A stretch of DNA of 64,000 nucleotides from Verrucomicrobiia bacterium (GCA_023953615.1 JAMLJH010000002.1:124001-188000), one strand, 5' to 3'. Shown: positions 8,992-18,701, counted from the first letter of the stretch. Program-made: numbers and translations. The notes: generated by a model from the letters alone, not told the origin.

Positions 8992-9756
8992 TTACAACGA
9001 AGCCTTCCAACGTCCGATGGCGGCGCGGATTTGTACGGCGGCATTTAATTCCGGCTGCACAAATTTCGGCGTGAACCACGGAAAGGTGCCGATCAAATCC
9101 GGCGTGACGAGAATCTGCCCGTCGCAATCCGGGCCCGAGCCGATGCCGATGGTGGCAAACGGAAATTTTTCCGTAATCTCCTTGGCCACGTCGGGAGTCA
9201 CCAGTTCCAACACCACCGCAAACGCGCCCGCTTCGGCCAGCGCCGCCGCGTCATCAAGCAGTTTGGCCCGGCCCGCTGCGTCGCGGCCTTTGATGTGATA
9301 CTTGCCGCCTTCTTCGAGCAGGTGTTGCGGCAACATGCCGAGATGGCCGACAAACGGGATGCCCGCGTCGAGAATGGCTTTGATTTGCGGCAGAATTTCC
9401 CGGCCGCCCTCGGCTTTCACAAACTCCGCTCCGGCAACGACGAGTTTTTGCGCGTTGGCCAATGCCTGTTCCGGCGTGTCGTAAGCGCGGAAGGGCAGGT
9501 CGGCGCCGATCAAGGCGTTGGGTTTGGCCCGCGTGGCGGCGCGGGTGTGGTGCAGCATTTCTTCCATCGTCACCCGCGTGGTGTCGGGATAACCCAGCAC
9601 CACCATGCCGAGGGAATCGCCCACGAGCAGGAAAGGAACGCCACATTCGTCGAGTAACTTCGCCGTCGGAAAATCGTACGCGGTGAGCGCGGCGATTTTT
9701 TCGCGGCGAATTTTCATCGCGCGAATGGAATCAGGGGTGACTTTTGGGAAACTCAT
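8992..9756 (-). CDS. panB: 3-methyl-2-oxobutanoate hydroxymethyltransferase
   Basis: 254-residue enzyme of pantothenate/CoA synthesis that adds a hydroxymethyl group from methylene-tetrahydrofolate to 2-oxoisovalerate. Clear family segments: MKIRREKIAALTAYD, LLVGDSLGMVVLGY (metal Asp), EGGREILPQIKAI, VGHLGMLPQ and IGIGSGPDCDGQILV. ATG at 9756 (MSFPKVTPDSI) is preferred; an in-frame GTG at 9765 is possible. It converges with the ferredoxin gene, seven bases apart. No panC is adjacent. Confidence 0.96.
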   Translation of the reverse strand: MSFPKVTPDSIRAMKIRREKIAALTAYDFPTAKLLDECGVPFLLVGDSLGMVVLGYPDTTRVTMEEMLHHTRAATRAKPNALIGADLPFRAYDTPEQALANAQKLVVAGAEFVKAEGGREILPQIKAILDAGIPFVGHLGMLPQHLLEEGGKYHIKGRDAAGRAKLLDDAAALAEAGAFAVVLELVTPDVAKEITEKFPFATIGIGSGPDCDGQILVTPDLIGTFPWFTPKFVQPELNAAVQIRAAIGRWKASL

Positions 9757-9892
9757 TTTAACCACGGATAAACACAGATGAACACGGATTCAGACACATA
9801 AATCTATGTGGCTCTAACTTCAGCAATCAGCTTGCGAACTTTATTCCAATGTCTGCCATACATCCAGCCGTGTCTTAACTTGAGCAGCCATT

Positions 9893-10066
9893 TCAATCTT
9901 GCCGTCCTTCTGATTCTGGGATTTCTGTTTCAGTGAATTGCGTTGCCGCCAGTCGTTTGGCAATACGTTCATAATCTTGCGTGTCTAGTTTGGTATCGAG
10001 GAAAAACTCGGAGAGTGATTCCCAAACCGCTAATCGTTCTTTGATTTGCGCTTCAGATACTTTCAT
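9893..10066 (-). CDS. Small hypothetical protein, possibly truncated
   Basis: 57 residues, starting at an ATG that overlaps the heptose-kinase stop (ATGA). Sequence runs [20 protein letters not shown], then FFLDTKLDTQDYERIAKRL. The WESLSEFFLDTKL/DYERIA pattern resembles the N-terminal half of small proteins I recall as the DUF7079 family, which are usually longer. Downstream another frame (about 9783-9890) reads coding-like RLKWLLKLRHGWMYGRHW, so a frameshift or decay is possible. Function unknown. Confidence 0.5.
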   Translation of the reverse strand: MKVSEAQIKERLAVWESLSEFFLDTKLDTQDYERIAKRLAATQFTETEIPESEGRQD

Positions 10067-11079
10067 CCGTGGCTGAAACTTTTCATTAATTCCTCCGGAC
10101 TGGCCGTGGCGGTGCCGACTTTGCCAACCACGATTCCCGCCGCGTGATTGGCAAGAATGGCCGCTTCCAGGGGCAAAGCGCCAGTTGCGATGGCCAGCGT
10201 GAACGTGGCAATCACCGTGTCGCCCGCGCCGGACACGTCGAAAACTTCCTGCGCGACGGTCGGGATGTGAATTGGCGGGTGACCGCGTTGACACAGCAAC
10301 ATGCCGAGTTCGCCGAGCGTGATGAGCAGTACGGCCGGACGCAGCTCGCGCAACAACGTCGCTGCCGCTTGCAGTAAATTTTTATCGGTAAGCGGATCAT
10401 TGCCGCGGGTGGCGTCGGTCAGGTTGGCCAACTCGAAAGCCTCGCGCCGGTTCGGCGTGAGCAACGAAAGATCATTCAGCTGGAGTTGATGAATCGGTTT
10501 CGGATCGAGACTCAGCCACAGACCGTGCGCGCGGCACAACGGTTTGAGCGCGTTCAACAGATTTTGAGTCACGACGCCTTTGCCGTAGTCACCGACGATG
10601 ATGGCGTCCGCCCGGGCAATTTGCTTTTTGAGATTGGTGATCAATCGTTGGGTCAACGCCTCCGAAAGGTCGTGGCGCGACTCGCGATCAATCCGCACCA
10701 CTTGCTGCGTTTGCGCCACAATGCGGGTTTTCAAGCCCGTCTGGCGCGACGCCGTGGCGACCACTCCGCGGCAGCCGATCCGTTGCGTTTTGAGCAGGGC
10801 TTGCAGCGAACCCGCCGCCGCATCCGTACCCACGATACCGAAAAGCTCTGCTTTCGCCTGCAACGCGCTGAGGTTGCGCGCCACGTTCGCCGCGCCGCCC
10901 GGCATGAAGCTTTCCTGTTGAAAATCCACGATCGGCACTGGCGCTTCCGGCGAAATGCGCGTGACGCTGCCCCAGATGAATTGATCCAGCATGACATCGC
11001 CGATGACGAGGATGCGGCTGTGTCGCGCCGCAGTGAGCAATTTTTTGACCCGTGCGACGGGGAGTTTCAATGGATTCAT
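10063..11079 (-). CDS. rfaE1: ADP-heptose pathway kinase (RfaE1/HldE N-terminal type)
   Basis: 338-residue PfkB-family sugar kinase matching the first domain of HldE, which phosphorylates D-glycero-D-manno-heptose 7-phosphate for LPS core synthesis. Evidence: [57 protein letters not shown] and the PfkB signature DVSGAGDT with catalytic Asp287. No cytidylyltransferase domain follows, so this is the split form. Its ATG overlaps the thiG stop by four bases and its stop overlaps the next small ORF, implying one transcript. Confidence 0.9.
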   Translation of the reverse strand: MNPLKLPVARVKKLLTAARHSRILVIGDVMLDQFIWGSVTRISPEAPVPIVDFQQESFMPGGAANVARNLSALQAKAELFGIVGTDAAAGSLQALLKTQRIGCRGVVATASRQTGLKTRIVAQTQQVVRIDRESRHDLSEALTQRLITNLKKQIARADAIIVGDYGKGVVTQNLLNALKPLCRAHGLWLSLDPKPIHQLQLNDLSLLTPNRREAFELANLTDATRGNDPLTDKNLLQAAATLLRELRPAVLLITLGELGMLLCQRGHPPIHIPTVAQEVFDVSGAGDTVIATFTLAIATGALPLEAAILANHAAGIVVGKVGTATASPEELMKSFSHG

Positions 11080-11876
11080 GAGTTGGAGCAGTCGAGGAAC
11101 GCCATGAGTGGACTGGTGGGACTGGCGAATTGCGACGGTGGCGCCAGCTCAACTTCATACGCGGCGCGTCCGGCTTCCACCGCCGTTTTGAACGCCACGG
11201 CCATGCGGTTCGGATCGTTGGCGACGGCAATGGCGGTGTTCACCAGCACGGCGTCCGCGCCCATTTCCATCGCTGCCGCCGCGTGGCTCGGCGCGCCCAG
11301 CCCGGCGTCCACCACGACGGGAACGGTGGCCTGTTCAATGATGATGCGGATTTGATCGCGGGTTTGGATGCCGCGATTCGAGCCGATGGGCGAGCCGAGC
11401 GGCATCACGGTGGCGCAACCAACTTCTTGCAAGCGCTTTGCCAGCACCGGATCGGCGTTGATATAGGGCAACACCGTGAAGCCGTCCTGCACCAGAATTT
11501 CCGCGGCTTTGAAAGTTTCAATCGGATCGGGCAGCAGATAGCGCGGGTCGGGATGGATTTCGAGTTTCACCCATTTCGGCAGGCCGGCGGCGACAGCGAG
11601 CTTGGCGAGGCGCACCGCCTCGGCGGCGTTCATGGCGCCGCTGGTGTTGGGAAGCAACAGATATTGGTCCGGATCAATAAATTCCAGAATGTTGGCAAAC
11701 GGGTCTTTGCGACCGGACAAGTCCGCGCGGCGCAAAGCCACGGTCACCATTTCCGCGCCGCTGGCCGCCAGCGCATCGCGCATCGCCTCCGGAGCGGAAA
11801 ATTTTCCCGTCCCAAGAATCAGGCGCGATCGGAAGGTTCGGTCAGCAATAACGAGCGGTCGGTTCGACAGCGACAT
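11076..11876 (-). CDS. thiG: Thiazole synthase
   Basis: 266-residue ThiG, which forms the thiazole ring of thiamine from 1-deoxyxylulose 5-phosphate, dehydroglycine and ThiS thiocarboxylate. Segments: LIADRTF-like start ([20 protein letters not shown]), [33 protein letters not shown] with the Schiff-base Lys, [14 protein letters not shown] and [14 protein letters not shown]. The start at 11876 is chosen at MSLSNRPL; the frame is open further upstream into the outer-membrane gene without similarity. No thiS, thiH or thiO nearby and no visible TPP riboswitch in the 49-base upstream gap. Confidence 0.95.
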   Translation of the reverse strand: MSLSNRPLVIADRTFRSRLILGTGKFSAPEAMRDALAASGAEMVTVALRRADLSGRKDPFANILEFIDPDQYLLLPNTSGAMNAAEAVRLAKLAVAAGLPKWVKLEIHPDPRYLLPDPIETFKAAEILVQDGFTVLPYINADPVLAKRLQEVGCATVMPLGSPIGSNRGIQTRDQIRIIIEQATVPVVVDAGLGAPSHAAAAMEMGADAVLVNTAIAVANDPNRMAVAFKTAVEAGRAAYEVELAPPSQFASPTSPLMAFLDCSNS

Positions 11877-11925
11877 ACGCCTCAATCTGTGCGGATTGCG
11901 GCGGTTTGTCGAGCCGTGAGCACTT

Positions 11926-12600
11926 TCAGAAATGGAAATCGAACGCGATGGAAACGCTGTGTGATTCCGTCCGTCCCAATTGCAACCGATCCGAGAGAAC
12001 CCCAAAAACCACGTCGGCGGACAGGCTGGCTTTCTCACCGTGGAAGTAGTGGTATTCCAGGCTGAGTCCCATACGGTCATTGAGGGCAAACCGCAAACCG
12101 GCGAACGCTTGATAGGCGAAGACCGCGTCGGCGGAGGTGCCGTCGAAAATCGTGCCGCCAATCATGACATTGTCACCGGTGAGAATGGTGCTGGAGATGC
12201 CGAAACCCGCGCCAACGTACGGACTGAAATGATACGTGTCCGGCAGATGCAGCCGCGCGTTCAGGAAGAATGGAACATTGGCCAGCGTGCCATCAGCCCG
12301 GGTCGCACCGGTGACGGAATCAATGTGGTAGGAGTTCAGTCCCACCTCTGCCTCGGCATCGAGCCAGTCGGTCAAGCCGTAGCCACCGCACAGGCCGCCA
12401 CGCAGGCCGGGGTCCAATTTAATTTTGCTGCCTGGCACAATGGGTTGACCGAAAAACTCGCGCAACTGGACATCACGCGCCTTGCTGCCGCCCAAATCCG
12501 CCCGGAAATAAAACTGATTTTGTTCGGCGAAGCCGGCTGAAGGGAACCAGATGAGCGCGGCCAGTGCGGCTACGGCAATCATTGAACGGGTAATTTGCAT
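11926..12600 (-). CDS. Outer-membrane beta-barrel protein (porin-fold)
   Basis: 224 residues with a signal peptide ([19 protein letters not shown], cleavage after GFA). The mature part alternates hydrophobic/aromatic strands with Gly turns: [59 protein letters not shown], and ends SIAFDFHF with a terminal Phe, the beta-barrel assembly signal. AAAGGA lies four bases before the ATG. It resembles OmpW/OprF-like small barrels. It precedes thiG in the same direction, but the 49-base gap leaves co-transcription uncertain. Confidence 0.8.
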   Translation of the reverse strand: MQITRSMIAVAALAALIWFPSAGFAEQNQFYFRADLGGSKARDVQLREFFGQPIVPGSKIKLDPGLRGGLCGGYGLTDWLDAEAEVGLNSYHIDSVTGATRADGTLANVPFFLNARLHLPDTYHFSPYVGAGFGISSTILTGDNVMIGGTIFDGTSADAVFAYQAFAGLRFALNDRMGLSLEYHYFHGEKASLSADVVFGVLSDRLQLGRTESHSVSIAFDFHF

Positions 12601-12770
12601 AAATCCTTTTTTCGAGGTTGGACGCGGGCGGTTGCAATTTGTTCGGAAGATTTTGGGTTCAAACTGAATTGGCCCGGAGGAGGGAACAACTCGCACGCGG
12701 CAGTCGCATGTGGTTGTGAAATGGCTTGTCAGCGCCGGGCTGGATTCTCTAGCCTGCGTATCCCTTGAGC

Positions 12771-12847
12771 GCACCCATAGCTCAATTGGATAGAGCGGCT
12801 GACTACGGATCAGCAGGTTTGAGGTTCAACTCCTCATGGGTGCACCA
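12771..12847 (+). tRNA. tRNA-Arg (anticodon ACG), CCA encoded
   Basis: Acceptor stem GCACCCA/TGGGTGC, D arm GCTC..GAGC, anticodon stem GCTGA/TCAGC with loop CTACGGA (ACG), T arm TGAGG-TTCAACT-CCTCA, discriminator A then encoded CCA at 12845-12847. All arms pair. The wobble A would be deaminated to inosine to read CGU/CGC/CGA. Confidence 0.97.
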
Positions 12848-12991
12848 ATTTTAGTCAAACGCGCTTAATCTGGTTCGCACACTCCATAATATGCCTGGCT
12901 CGCCTTGCTGCTCGCAGGGGGGTTCGGTTCAAGCGCGGTGCGGTCATGCGGCGACTTGATTTCTCTACCCCTGCGCCTTTAGTCTGCGCTC

Positions 12992-14389
12992 ATGTTCAAA
13001 TCTATTTTTGTGGTGCCGGGGGTGGCGTTGCTGTTGGCAATAACTCCGGGACTGCGCGCGGAGGAAGCCGCCGAGGTCGCCAATCAAAATTTGGGTTTGC
13101 GCATCGCCACGTTCGACGTCAATGCCACGCCCGCGGTTGGATCATTGCTGGCGTACGATCCGGTGACCAACGATTGGGATCTGACCCTGCGCGCTCGAGG
13201 CATCGTGTTGCTCGGCGCCGACCAGCCGATTGTCCTCTGCGCGGTGGACTGGATCGGTATTGCCAATGAGGGGCACGACGCGTTCTGCTCGGCTTTGGCG
13301 CAGGCGGTGGGGACGACGCCCGAACGCGTTTCCGTTCACGTCCTGCATCAGCACGACGCGCCGGATTGCGATTTTTCCGCCGAACGTATTCTCAAAGAGG
13401 CGGGGCTTGATCCCCGGCAAAACGAAGGCAGTTTCCAACGGCAGGTGATTGCCAATCTCGCCGCGGCGGCGCGAGCGGCTTTGACTCACACGCAACCAGT
13501 CACCGAACTGGGTTTGGGCCGGGCGCAGGTCGAGCGCGTGGCTTCCAATCGCCGCATTCACGGTCCCGATGGCAAGGTGCGCGCGGTGCGCTGGTCGGCC
13601 ACGACGGATGCGCAGGTTCGGGCGGAGCCGGAGGGTGTGATTGATCCGGAACTTTCCCTGGTGAGTTTCTGGAATGGCGATCATCCCGTCGCGGTGTTGA
13701 GTTATTATGCCACGCATCCGCAGAGTTATTATCGCACTGGAATTCCCAATCCTGACTTTCCGGGGATCGCGCGATTCTACCGCCAGTTGGCCGTGCCGGA
13801 AGCGCTCCACGTCCATTTCGATGGCGCCGGGGGCAACATCGCCGCGGGTAAATACAATGACGGCTCGCGTGTGAACCGGGGGCTGCTCGCACAACGCCTG
13901 GCCGATGGAATGCGCCGCGCCTGGGAGAACACCAAGCGCACGCCCATTACGGCGGACGAAGTGAGCTGGAGGTCCGTCGGCGTCGTCTTGCCGCCCGCCC
14001 GACATCTCTCGCGGGAACAGCTCGAAACCCGATTGAAAGACCGCGATCCCAAGCTGGCAAGTTCGGGCGATGCTTCGCGCCTGGCCTGGTTGCGTCGTTG
14101 TCAGGCGGGCCACCAGATCAATCTGGGCTGCCTGAGCCTGGGAGCCGCGCGCGTACTCCACATGCCCGGCGAATTGTTTGTGGAATATCAGCTTGCGGCC
14201 AAGGCCATGCGCCCGGATTTATTTGTAGCCATGGCCGCCTACGGCGATTACGGCGCCGGGTATATCGGTACCGCCAAGGCTTACGATGAAGGTGGTTACG
14301 AAACGGGTCCCGAGGCCTCCAATGTCGCTCCCGAGGTTGAAGCCGTATTGATGGGCGGCATGCGCAACTTGCTCGACGTGCCGCAATGA
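12992..14389 (+). CDS. Secreted neutral/alkaline ceramidase-like protein
   Basis: 465 residues with signal peptide ([20 protein letters not shown], cleavage near LRAEE). The body resembles the non-lysosomal ceramidase N-terminal domain often found in PVC bacteria: [47 protein letters not shown] (putative zinc His), [13 protein letters not shown] and [16 protein letters not shown]. It is shorter than true ceramidases (about 650 residues), lacking the C-terminal Ig-like domain. Substrate unproven; other amide-hydrolase roles are possible. Confidence 0.75.
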   Translation: MFKSIFVVPGVALLLAITPGLRAEEAAEVANQNLGLRIATFDVNATPAVGSLLAYDPVTNDWDLTLRARGIVLLGADQPIVLCAVDWIGIANEGHDAFCSALAQAVGTTPERVSVHVLHQHDAPDCDFSAERILKEAGLDPRQNEGSFQRQVIANLAAAARAALTHTQPVTELGLGRAQVERVASNRRIHGPDGKVRAVRWSATTDAQVRAEPEGVIDPELSLVSFWNGDHPVAVLSYYATHPQSYYRTGIPNPDFPGIARFYRQLAVPEALHVHFDGAGGNIAAGKYNDGSRVNRGLLAQRLADGMRRAWENTKRTPITADEVSWRSVGVVLPPARHLSREQLETRLKDRDPKLASSGDASRLAWLRRCQAGHQINLGCLSLGAARVLHMPGELFVEYQLAAKAMRPDLFVAMAAYGDYGAGYIGTAKAYDEGGYETGPEASNVAPEVEAVLMGGMRNLLDVPQ

Positions 14390-14610
14390 GCGTCATCCCG
14401 CGATTCGCGGAGTGCGGCGACATCGCCCAGTGCCGGGCCGGGCGGGAAAATCATTTGCGTGCAGAGCCGGAGTTAGCTGCCAATGTTTATTCTGCTTCAA
14501 AATGAATTTGGTCGCGGCGGATCTGGCCAAGTCCGTTACCCAGCCGCCGGTGTCGCGGCGGCGGTGGCTCGAATTTAAGCCTCATCAAGGCAGCTTTGTT
14601 CCAGTGCGGT

Positions 14611-14632
14611 CATCTATCGGGCTTTCAGCCCG
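14611..14632. repeat. Short palindromic repeat shared with 49.1 kb
   Basis: CATCTATCGGGCTTTCAGCCCG is almost identical to 49101-49121 (CATCTGTCGGGCTTTCAGCCC). The core CGGGCT-TTC-AGCCCG is a hairpin. It lies in the 260-base gap between the ceramidase-like gene and purB, where I see no gene. It is part of the same short intergenic palindrome vocabulary as the other repeats here. Confidence 0.5.
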
Positions 14633-14649
14633 TTTGTGCCCATTCGTGG

Positions 14650-15984
14650 TTACAGCCCCAACTTCTTAAATCGGTTGTTCACTTCTTTGAAATGGAAATC
14701 CAACGAGCAAAGCTTTTCCAGTTCGCCTTTCTTAAAATGTTTGGCCACTTCCGGTGTGGCTTTCAGCACTTCCAGAAAATCCGCGTCGTCGCGGCCCGCA
14801 TGTTTGACTTCCCACGTTTTCATCGCGGCATCCTGCACGCGTTTGTAGGCGGCTTCGCGGGTCAGACCTTTGCGGATGAGCGCCAACAGCACGGTCTGGC
14901 TGTTCCACATGCCGAGTGACAGGCCGAGGTTCTTCTTCATGTTTTCGGGATACACGTTCAAGCCGTCCATCAGCCGGGTGAGCAGACCGAACATGTAATC
15001 GAGCAACGTGCAACTATCCGGGAAGATGATGCGCTCGACGCTGCTGTGGCTAATGTCACGCTCGTGCCAGAGAGCGACGTTCTCCAGCGCCGCGACGGCG
15101 TTGCCGCGCAACACGCGCGCGAGGCCGGTGAGCCGTTCCCAGGTGATGGGATTACGCTTGTGCGGCATGGCGCTCGAACCTTTCTGACCTTTGGTGAACG
15201 GTTCTTCGACTTCGAGCACTTCAGTGCGTTGCAGATGGCGGAACTCCACCGCCCACCGTTCGATGCTCGCGCCGACAAGGGCAATGGTGTTCATAAACTC
15301 GGCGTGAATGTCGCGTGGAACAACCTGCGTTGCGATGGGACAGGGAAGCAAACCGAGTTTCTTGCAAACGTAAGCCTCAACGCGCGGTGACAAATGCGCA
15401 CTCGTGCCAACTGCGCCGGAAAGTTTACCCCACGCGACCGCATTCTTGGTCGTAAGCAGTCGGGTGAATGCTCGACCAAATTCGTTGTGCATCAGCAGGA
15501 GTTTTAAGCCGAAGGTGGTCGGCTCGGCGTGGATACCATGACTCCGACCGATGCAAGGCGTGAATTTGTGCTCCTTGGCGCGGCGCTCAATAACTTCCAA
15601 AAGGTTTGCCACGTCGGCCATCAATATGTCCATGCTTTGAACCATCTGCACGGCGTAGCAGGTGTCGCCCACGTCACTGCTGGTGAGACCGAAATGAAAC
15701 CAGCGGCTCGCTTTATCGTTGATGGCCTCGGCGACGGCGGTGGTGAAGCCGATGACGTCGTGGTTGAGCGTCTTTTCCAATTCTTTCTGTCGGGCGACGA
15801 GGCCGGGCAGGTCGGCGAACCATTTATCGCAACCGGCTTTGATCTTCTGGAAATCCTTGGCGGGCACGATGCCTTCCTTGACGAGGGCTTCGCTGGCGAG
15901 CAGTTCGATCTGTAGCCAGAGCTTGAGTTTATTTTCGTCGGTCCAGATGGCCCGCATTTCGGGGCGGGAATAACGCGTAATCAT
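14650..15984 (-). CDS. purB: Adenylosuccinate lyase
   Basis: 444-residue fumarase/aspartase-superfamily enzyme acting twice in purine synthesis (SAICAR to AICAR, adenylosuccinate to AMP). The superfamily signature appears as GQKGSSAMPHKRNPITWE; HFGLTSSDVGDTCYAVQM and CIGRSHGIHAEPTTFGLK hold the catalytic His/Ser regions. ATG at 15984 (MITRYSRPEM) is chosen; the frame is open to a TTG at 15990. The length and start match the shorter bacterial PurB group. Confidence 0.96.
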   Translation of the reverse strand: MITRYSRPEMRAIWTDENKLKLWLQIELLASEALVKEGIVPAKDFQKIKAGCDKWFADLPGLVARQKELEKTLNHDVIGFTTAVAEAINDKASRWFHFGLTSSDVGDTCYAVQMVQSMDILMADVANLLEVIERRAKEHKFTPCIGRSHGIHAEPTTFGLKLLLMHNEFGRAFTRLLTTKNAVAWGKLSGAVGTSAHLSPRVEAYVCKKLGLLPCPIATQVVPRDIHAEFMNTIALVGASIERWAVEFRHLQRTEVLEVEEPFTKGQKGSSAMPHKRNPITWERLTGLARVLRGNAVAALENVALWHERDISHSSVERIIFPDSCTLLDYMFGLLTRLMDGLNVYPENMKKNLGLSLGMWNSQTVLLALIRKGLTREAAYKRVQDAAMKTWEVKHAGRDDADFLEVLKATPEVAKHFKKGELEKLCSLDFHFKEVNNRFKKLGL

Positions 15985-16103
15985 CCACAAATTAAAAATG
16001 AAAAAGGTAAAATTAAAAAGGCGGAAGTGTGGGTGATAAAGCGGCTAGAAATAATCACGATGATCTGTAATATCCAATCATGTGTTTGGTTGAAGAACAT
16101 ATA

Positions 16104-16433
16104 ATGGCCAGTTCAGTGGAGTTGTGGTCTGGGGGAAAACGAAAGTGGTGGTTGTCACATGAGGGTGAAAACGGGCCAAAAGGTCTTTCCATTGATGGCG
16201 AACTGCCCGAATCGTTTCCAGCAATCCAAAAGGCAATGGAACGAGCCCAAATAGCCGAAGGTGGTGATGACGCTGGGGTTGATTTTATTTTTGAGATTCC
16301 ATTGAAAGTCGCACAAGCCATTGTTGGCTTCAAACATGACGAAAAGTGCGGGCATCTTGTGGGCGATCATTTCGTCATCATGTCGCTGGGTGGCTCAAGA
16401 GGAGGCTTTTTCCAAAGATTTTTTGGAAAATGA
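16104..16433 (+). CDS. Hypothetical protein
   Basis: 109 residues from MASSVELWSGGKRKWWLSHE to GGFFQRFFGK; ATG at 16104 chosen, with an earlier ATG at 16080. Composition is coding-like (SIDGELPESFPAIQKAMERA, VDFIFEIPLKVAQAIVGFKH) and GC is lower than in neighbours. No signal peptide or transmembrane segment. I do not recognise the family; the WSGGKRKWWLSHEGE opening could suit an immunity-type or phage-related small protein, but no partner is seen. It sits between purB and a repeat-rich stretch. Confidence 0.65.
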   Translation: MASSVELWSGGKRKWWLSHEGENGPKGLSIDGELPESFPAIQKAMERAQIAEGGDDAGVDFIFEIPLKVAQAIVGFKHDEKCGHLVGDHFVIMSLGGSRGGFFQRFFGK

Positions 16434-16485
16434 CAAACGCTAAATTCCGCACCCGCCAGCGGCCAACCCTGACTGATTTTCTTCG

Positions 16486-16587
16486 AGCGCCGTCTGGAGC
16501 GAAATATGCCGCCCCGCCAGGGCTTGCGGTTTCTTGAGCATGTCGTTCTACAAAGATTCCGCTCCTGACGGCGCTGCGGTCAGTGCG
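16486..16587 (+). repeat. 102-bp repeat, copy 1
   Basis: Identical to 17482-17583 except for three substitutions over 102 bases, in direct orientation 996 bases apart. It starts AGCGCCGTCTGGAGCG and ends TGCGGTCAGTGCG. The interval between the copies holds a 124-bp inverted-repeat element and one unknown gene. No coding frame spans it. Confidence 0.9.
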
Positions 16588-16606
16588 TGAATTAGAGCGC
16601 GACGTG

Positions 16607-16730
16607 TTGGACTGCGGCGGGAAGCGCAGCGCCACGCCGCTTTCGCATCCACGGAGGTTATTGGAAATTCGCAAATCTTCCGCCCGCTCGAAAGCGGTGT
16701 CGCGGCTATCGCCTTGCCACCGCAGTCCAA
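16607..16730. mobile_element. MITE-like element, 124 bp with long imperfect terminal inverted repeats
   Basis: Left end TTGGACTGCGGCGGGAAG and right end (minus strand) TTGGACTGCGGTGGCAAG are inverted copies; the similarity continues inward for about 40 bases to CGCTTTCG on both sides. The centre (16646-16686) is unrelated spacer. No ORF and no obvious target-site duplication. It would fold into a long hairpin. It sits 19 bases after the 102-bp repeat. No transposase for it is visible here. Confidence 0.7.
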
Positions 16731-16844
16731 GCTTGGCCCTTGGCGGAAGTGCGCGCGGGAAAGCGGTTGGAAAAAAAGTTTGAAAGGCGTAGAGTCAGAA
16801 CCGGGCAAGGCGCTGAACAACGAAGTTAAAATTTTACGCCTCTG

Positions 16845-17285
16845 ATGACGCGAAACATGGAATGCGAAAAATTTATGGGGGTTGTTTCAATCATCCGGGC
16901 GCGATTTCCAACGTTGCGCACCGAATTAATTGCAGAACATCCGCACGTTGGGACGATGCTTGAGATTCCAGAACAGGAAGGTTTGATATTTTCTGTCAGC
17001 ATCAATCTTCAAAATTGTGATGAGCTTCACCTTAATGCAGGCAGTTTTTGGTGTGAATGGTATCCCTGTCGTAAGTCTGAAGTTTGCGGCCGTTTTGCGG
17101 AAGCAGTCTGTGGATTGCTTTCTGGCGAATATCGGATTGTTGAGTATTGGCGTAGCGGCGTTGCTCTGAAGGCGAATTTAGAGCGGCCCGTCGAAAATAG
17201 CTGGCTGCGTGTGGCATCTTGGTCACGACTTCACATCCCGGTGAGTTGGGGTGTGCGTACGAAAATTCTTCAAAACGTTTCGTAG
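16845..17285 (+). CDS. Hypothetical protein
   Basis: Up to 146 residues (MTRNMECEKFMGVVSIIRAR ... SWGVRTKILQNVS); the start may instead be the ATG at 16857. Soluble, no signal peptide. VSIIRARFPTLRTELI and EYRIVEYWRSGVALKANLE look like genuine structured sequence. Not recognised. It lies between two copies of the 102-bp repeat, and its GC is lower than that of its neighbours, which fits acquisition or an unstable locus. Confidence 0.6.
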   Translation: MTRNMECEKFMGVVSIIRARFPTLRTELIAEHPHVGTMLEIPEQEGLIFSVSINLQNCDELHLNAGSFWCEWYPCRKSEVCGRFAEAVCGLLSGEYRIVEYWRSGVALKANLERPVENSWLRVASWSRLHIPVSWGVRTKILQNVS

Positions 17286-17429
17286 TCATAATCCCACAAC
17301 AGCGATGACCACTCGTCAAGCGGTTAAATCATTCAGCCCGGCGTTGGCAAGGAACGGCTGGGCTGAGTTCGCATTTCGAAGGCGTTTGTCTTTTGACGAG
17401 TTCGGTCGCAAGCAGTTATCCCAAAATCG

Positions 17430-17459
17430 AGCGCCGTCAGGCGCGGCATATTTGTAGAA
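17430..17459 (-). repeat. Partial inverted copy of the 102-bp repeat
   Basis: Read on the minus strand this gives TTCTACAAATATGCCGCGCC followed by TGACGGCGCT, matching TTCTACAAAGATTCCGCTCC / TGACGGCGCT inside the 102-bp repeat with four mismatches in 30. It lies 22 bases before copy 2, facing it. The rest of 17286-17664 has no supportable gene. Confidence 0.6.
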
Positions 17460-17481
17460 TACCGTCCAACCATAATAAACC

Positions 17482-17583
17482 AGCGCTGTCTGGAGCGAAA
17501 TATGCCGCCCCGCCAGGGCTTGCGGTTTCTTGGGCATGTCGTTCTACAAAGATTCCGCTCCTGACGGAGCTGCGGTCAGTGCG
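17482..17583 (+). repeat. 102-bp repeat, copy 2
   Basis: Second copy of the repeat at 16486-16587 (99 of 102 bases identical). It ends 81 bases before folE2. The same CAGTGCG end is followed by different flanks in the two copies, which sets the right boundary. Confidence 0.9.
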
Positions 17584-17664
17584 CTCAGCCGGAGCGCAAC
17601 GTCTTGAACAGCGCGGCGGATGAATTGCTTTTTGCAAAAGCCCGGGCACTTGCTAATCTGGAAC

Positions 17665-18474
17665 ATGGGACGAACCAACAAAACCAAAGCCGGAAAGCGG
17701 ACTCCATTAACGGACAAACAAAGCGAGCGGGATCACCGCCAACTGCGCATTGACAAGGTGGGCGTGCGCCGGCTGCGTTTTCCCATCCAGGTGCGGGACA
17801 AGGCGCGCGCCGTCCAGAACACGGTCGCGACCATTGGATTATTTGTGGACCTGCCCAAGGAATTCAAGGGCACGCACATGAGCCGGTTCGTCGAGGTGTT
17901 GAACGCGCATGGCGACATCATTTACGTGGCAAACATCGCGGAAATTTTGTTCGCGTTGCAAAAAAACCTGCACGCCACCACGTCGCGGATCGAACTGGAA
18001 TTTCCGTATTTTTTGTCCAAACGCGCGCCGGCGTCGGGCAAGGAAAGTTTGATGGACTACGTGGCGCGATTCGATGCGACCGCGACGGGCGACGACATTG
18101 ACTTTGTGCTGACGGTGAAGGCGAACGTCACCACGTTGTGCCCGTGCTCGAAGGCGATTGCCAAGTATGGCGCGCACAACCAACGCGGCGAAGTCACGGT
18201 GCAGGTTCGGTTCAAAAAGCCGGTGTGGATCGAGGACATCATCAGCATGATTGAAAGCTCGGCCAGCTCGGAACTTTACACATTGCTCAAGCGCGTGGAC
18301 GAAAAGGCCGTGACGGAGCGCGCGTACGAGAACCCGGTTTTCGTCGAGGACTTGGTGCGGAATATCGTCGTCAAATTGAAGGCGCACTCCGACATCACCT
18401 GGTATCGCGTCGAGGCGGAGAACCAGGAAAGCATTCACAATCACAACGCTTACGCTTGTATTGAGAAGAGCTGA
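17665..18474 (+). CDS. folE2: GTP cyclohydrolase I, type IB (FolE2)
   Basis: 269-residue FolE2, converting GTP to 7,8-dihydroneopterin triphosphate, the entry to folate (and queuosine) synthesis. Segments: VGVRRLRFPIQVRD, PKEFKGTHMSRFVEVL, TLCPCSKAIAKYGAHNQRGE (active-site/metal Cys), and the C-terminal VEAENQESIHNHNAYA. ATG at 17665 (MGRTNKTKAGKR) is chosen over an upstream frame start at 17620. FolE2 is the metal-flexible alternative to FolE and is often zinc-regulated; no operator is discernible here. Confidence 0.95.
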   Translation: MGRTNKTKAGKRTPLTDKQSERDHRQLRIDKVGVRRLRFPIQVRDKARAVQNTVATIGLFVDLPKEFKGTHMSRFVEVLNAHGDIIYVANIAEILFALQKNLHATTSRIELEFPYFLSKRAPASGKESLMDYVARFDATATGDDIDFVLTVKANVTTLCPCSKAIAKYGAHNQRGEVTVQVRFKKPVWIEDIISMIESSASSELYTLLKRVDEKAVTERAYENPVFVEDLVRNIVVKLKAHSDITWYRVEAENQESIHNHNAYACIEKS

Positions 18475-18701
18475 GTTGACTCAGTTCGCGGTCTAAAGTC
18501 GTAAGTCTGGAGGCGGCGGGCCGACTGGTCTTCCGCTTGGTGTAATTAGCCGATTTCAGCTCTCATCGGCGCGCACTGATCCGGCAAAGAAATAATTCCA
18601 ATCGCTTTTCGATTTCTGTCTGCGGAGGCAATGGAGAGGTTGACCCGGCTGCGTTCGGAATTATGATGCCGGCCGTCATTCAGCATTTTAGGCGAACTTC
18701 C

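Noticed and set aside
9295..9657. Plus-strand 120-residue frame
   Set aside because: Antisense to panB, which has all family motifs.
11877..11925. TPP riboswitch before thiG
   Set aside because: The 49-base gap is too short and has no CTGAGA-type THI-box sequence.
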